NCBI GenBank assembly: GCA_003151555.1
Contig: PLXU01000070.1
Location: 174 to 6,240, forward strand
DNA: 6,067 nucleotides
Source: Acidimicrobiaceae bacterium
GTDB lineage: Bacteria; Actinomycetota; Acidimicrobiia; Acidimicrobiales; RAAP-2
Direction of reading: 5' to 3'
Shown here: positions 3,563 to 6,067 of the stretch, piece after piece
How the letters are laid out: every line of letters starts with the position of its first letter
Position numbering within the stretch: position 1 is the stretch's first letter
Position numbers and translations under genes: made by a program
Notes under the pieces: model-generated
Told to the model about the DNA's origin: nothing
The model's input: only the letters and a program-made list of their open reading frames with translations
Databases searched by the model: none

Positions 3563-6067
3563 GGGTGCAGTTCCTGGAGCGAGCGCACCCGCCAACCCTT
3601 CGAGCGCGTGTCGTTAATACCCTTGGCCGCGGCGAATCCGGCGCTCAGGGTCGTCAGGCAGGGCACCGCGTGCGCGACGCAGGCCGTGCGAATCTGCGCG
3701 CCGTCGGCCCGGGCGCCGCCGCCCGATGGCGTGTTGACCACCAGGTGGACCTCGCCCGAGGAGATCATCGAGACCGCGTTGACCCCGAGGTCGGCAAGGC
3801 CCACCTTGCCCACCAGGGTGGCCACCTCGACGTCGTGAGCCCGCAGGTACCCGGCCGTGCCGACGGTGGCGGCAATCGTGAAACCCAGTTCGCTCAGTTC
3901 TCTCGCCAGCGCGAGGCCCTGCACTTTGTCGCGATCGGCCAGCGACATGAAGACCTGCCCCTTGTCCGGCAGTTTGGTACCGGCCGCCAGTTGGGCCTTG
4001 GCGAAAGCAATGCCAAAACTCTCGCCGATGCCCATCACCTCGCCGGTCGAACGCATCTCGGGCCCCAGGACCGTGTCGACGCCCGGGAAGCGGCTGAAGG
4101 GCAGGACCGCCTCCTTGACGCTGACGTAGCTCGGCACCGGCGTGGCGTTGGGTACCATGCCCGCCTCGCGCAGTTGTTCGAGCGTCTCGCCCATCATGAC
4201 CCGCACGGCCACCTGGGCCAGCGCGACGCCAGTGGCCTTGGCGACGAAGGGCACAGTGCGACTCGCGCGCGGGTTGGCCTCAAGGACGTAGACCTCTTCG
4301 TTCTTGACGCCGTACTGCACGTTGATGAGCCCCACCACGTCGAGCGCCTCGGCGATCTTCGTGGTGCTCTCGTGCAGGGTCTCGAGCACGTGAGCGCTCA
4401 ATGACTGGGGCGGCAGCGCGCAGGCCGAATCGCCCGAGTGCACGCCCGCCTCTTCCACGTGTTCCATGATGCCGGCCACGAAGATATCACCGCGTGCGTC
4501 ACGCACCGCGTCGACGTCCACTTCAATGGCGTCTTCAAGGAAACTGTCGATCAGGATCGGCCGACTGGCCGACACGCCGCCTTCGCGGGCCAATGAGCCG
4601 TACGCGCTGGTGAGGTCGTCCATGACCCGCTCTAACGCCACGTCGTCGTAGACAATCTCCATGGCCCGGCCGCCCAGCACGTAGCTCGGACGGATGAGCA
4701 CCGGGTAGCCAATCCGCTTGGCGATGAGGCGCGCTTCGCGCAACGTCAGCGCGACGTCGCCCGGGGGTTGGCGAAGACCCAGCGAGTGGCAGATCTGCGA
4801 CCACCGCTGGCGGTCTTCGGCGGCGTCGATCGACGACACCGGGGTGCCCAGCACCAAGGCCGGGTCGATCGAGTGCGATAGCTTGAGCGGGGTCTGGCCC
4901 CCCAGGGCAACGAGGACACCCAACACGCGGGCCCCGTCGACGCAGGCCGCCTGTTCGGCCCGGATGACCTCGTCGAGGTCCTCGGCGGTGAGCGGCTCGA
5001 AGTAGAGGCGGTCGGACGTCGAGTAGTCGGTCGAGACCGTCTCGGGGTTGCAGTTCACCATGACCGTCTCGTAGCCCATCTCGCGCAGCGCCAACGAGGC
5101 GTGCACGCAGCAGTAGTCGAATTCGATGCCCTGGCCAATCCGGTTGGGTCCCGAACCAAGGATGAGCACGCGGTCGCGCGAGGAAGTCGCGACCTCGCTG
5201 GTGTCTTCGAACGTGCTGTAGTGATACGGCGTGGTCGCCGCGAACTCCGCGGCGCAGGTGTCGACGGTTTTGAACGTGACCTCCACGCCGGCCGCGCGTC
5301 GTAGTGCGGTTACCTCACGGGTGGTGGCGCCGGTGAGGTTAGCGATTTGGGGGTCCGAAAAGCCGTACTGCTTGTAGCGCCGCCAGCCACGGCGGTCCAG
5401 CGTCGAAAGGTCGAGGCCGCCGCCAAGTTCGCGTTCTCGCTCGATGATCTGCATCAACTGCTCGATGAACCACCCGTCGATCTTGGTGCGCGCGACCACT
5501 TCGTCGAGCGAGGCGCCGCGCCAGAGCACTTCGTGCAGCGCAAAGAGCCGCTCGGGCGTCGCCACTTCGCAGCGGTGCCAAAGGGTCGTATCATCGAACT
5601 GCGCGAACTCGTGGTCGCCGCCGAGCGCGAAACCGAGGCGGCCCTGCTCGAGTGAACGGATGGCCTTCTGCAGCGACTCCGCGAAGTTGCGGCCAATGGC
5701 CATCGCTTCGCCGACCGACTGCATGCGCGTGCCGAGTTCCGGGGTGGTCCCGGGCAGCTTCTCGAAGGCCCAGCGCGGGATCTTGGTGACCACGTAGTCA
5801 ATCACCGGCTCAAAACTGGCCGGCGTGACACGGGTGATGTCGTTCTCAATCTCGTCGAGCCGGTAGCCCACGGCCAACTTGGCCGCAATCTTGGCGATGG
5901 GAAAGCCGGTGGCTTTACTGGCCAGCGCGGACGACCGGCTCACGCGCGGGTTCATCTCGATGATGGTCATGCGCCCATCATGCGGGTTCACCGCGAACTG
6001 CACATTGCTGCCGCCGGTCTCCACGCCAATCTCGCGGATGCAGGCAATCGCCGCGTCGCGCATCACC
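3559..6067 (-). CDS. carB: Carbamoyl-phosphate synthase large subunit, partial (N-terminus beyond window)
   Basis: CarB makes carbamoyl phosphate from bicarbonate, ATP and ammonia passed from the glutaminase subunit CarA, feeding pyrimidine and arginine synthesis in the cytosol. About 835 residues are visible. By alignment to remembered E. coli CarB positions, the first visible residue matches about 263, so roughly a quarter of the protein is missing. Visible residues 1-110 end the first ATP-grasp domain (Gln23, Glu37, Asn39 match Gln285, Glu299, Asn301). The oligomerisation domain spans about 120-290. The second half starts near 298 with LILGSGPNRIGQG, has the PSYVLGGRAM loop near 460-469, and metal ligands Gln584, Glu596, Asn598. 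Residues 690-835 form the MGS-like allosteric domain; Thr734, Thr737, Lys754 and Asn778 fit the UMP/IMP site, whereas the place of E. coli Thr1017 is Pro780. It appears intact, with no frameshift. Its TGA stop overlaps the pyrD start. The identification is very secure. Confidence 0.98.
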   Translation of the reverse strand, partial: VMRDAAIACIREIGVETGGSNVQFAVNPHDGRMTIIEMNPRVSRSSALASKATGFPIAKIAAKLAVGYRLDEIENDITRVTPASFEPVIDYVVTKIPRWAFEKLPGTTPELGTRMQSVGEAMAIGRNFAESLQKAIRSLEQGRLGFALGGDHEFAQFDDTTLWHRCEVATPERLFALHEVLWRGASLDEVVARTKIDGWFIEQLMQIIERERELGGGLDLSTLDRRGWRRYKQYGFSDPQIANLTGATTREVTALRRAAGVEVTFKTVDTCAAEFAATTPYHYSTFEDTSEVATSSRDRVLILGSGPNRIGQGIEFDYCCVHASLALREMGYETVMVNCNPETVSTDYSTSDRLYFEPLTAEDLDEVIRAEQAACVDGARVLGVLVALGGQTPLKLSHSIDPALVLGTPVSSIDAAEDRQRWSQICHSLGLRQPPGDVALTLREARLIAKRIGYPVLIRPSYVLGGRAMEIVYDDVALERVMDDLTSAYGSLAREGGVSASRPILIDSFLEDAIEVDVDAVRDARGDIFVAGIMEHVEEAGVHSGDSACALPPQSLSAHVLETLHESTTKIAEALDVVGLINVQYGVKNEEVYVLEANPRASRTVPFVAKATGVALAQVAVRVMMGETLEQLREAGMVPNATPVPSYVSVKEAVLPFSRFPGVDTVLGPEMRSTGEVMGIGESFGIAFAKAQLAAGTKLPDKGQVFMSLADRDKVQGLALARELSELGFTIAATVGTAGYLRAHDVEVATLVGKVGLADLGVNAVSMISSGEVHLVVNTPSGGGARADGAQIRTACVAHAVPCLTTLSAGFAAAKGINDTRSKGWRVRSLQELHP
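3572..3575 (-). promoter_or_regulatory. Ribosome binding site of pyrD
   Basis: AGGA inside the 3' end of carB ends nine bases before the GTG at 3562. With the GTGA stop/start overlap it decides the pyrD start in favour of 3562 over the upstream TTG at 3595. Confidence 0.55.

Noticed and set aside
3563..3595. TTG start for pyrD giving 11 more residues
   Set aside because: It would extend into carB with Ala/Pro/Gly-rich sequence; the GTG at 3562 has AGGA at nine bases and the GTGA overlap.
3565..4404. 279-codon open frame on the plus strand opposite the 3' part of carB
   Set aside because: Shadow of the CarB allosteric and second ATP-grasp regions; no domain or start signal of its own.
1..6067. 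A hidden accessory, defence or mobile system
   Set aside because: The window is filled by seven conserved housekeeping genes in a known actinobacterial order with almost no non-coding space; no repeats, integrase, transposase or spacer-like pattern was seen.

Overview
The window is a tightly packed run of housekeeping genes, all on the minus strand. Reading in the direction of transcription (from high to low coordinates) the order is: carB (5' end outside the window), pyrD, pyrF, mihF, gmk, rpoZ, and coaBC (3' end outside the window). The DNA is GC-rich. The mycobacterial-type integration host factor (mIHF) between pyrF and gmk is known only from Actinomycetota. The order carB-pyrD-pyrF-mihF-gmk-rpoZ-coaBC is, as I recall it, that of the Streptomyces pyrimidine cluster. 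The organism is therefore an actinobacterium. Wording of the guanylate kinase and omega proteins, and a class 1B-like PyrD, make a deep-branching group such as Acidimicrobiia plausible, but that is a low-confidence inference.

Layout: 6067-3559 is the C-terminal three quarters of carbamoyl-phosphate synthase large subunit. 3562-2648 is dihydroorotate dehydrogenase and 2655-1819 is orotidine 5'-phosphate decarboxylase. A 34-base gap (1818-1785) is the only real intergenic space and holds a promoter-like element. 1784-1464 is mIHF, 1474-899 guanylate kinase, 895-539 RNA polymerase omega, and 558-1 the phosphopantothenoylcysteine decarboxylase half of CoaBC. Four of the six junctions overlap (4, 8, 11 and about 20 bases) and one is separated by 3 bases, so translational coupling is likely throughout. 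No RNA gene, repeat, mobile element, CRISPR array or terminator was seen, and no stretch over 300 bases lacks a gene.

The first three genes supply UMP synthesis (carbamoyl phosphate formation, dihydroorotate oxidation, OMP decarboxylation). Gmk makes GDP, omega is a small RNA polymerase subunit, mIHF is a nucleoid protein, and CoaBC makes 4'-phosphopantetheine for coenzyme A. The cluster links nucleotide supply to transcription and chromosome organisation.

No undescribed system was found. The points most worth a second look are a possible leaderless internal promoter in front of mihF, a class 1B-like PyrD with no pyrK beside it, and active-site wording in CoaC that departs from the E. coli pattern.
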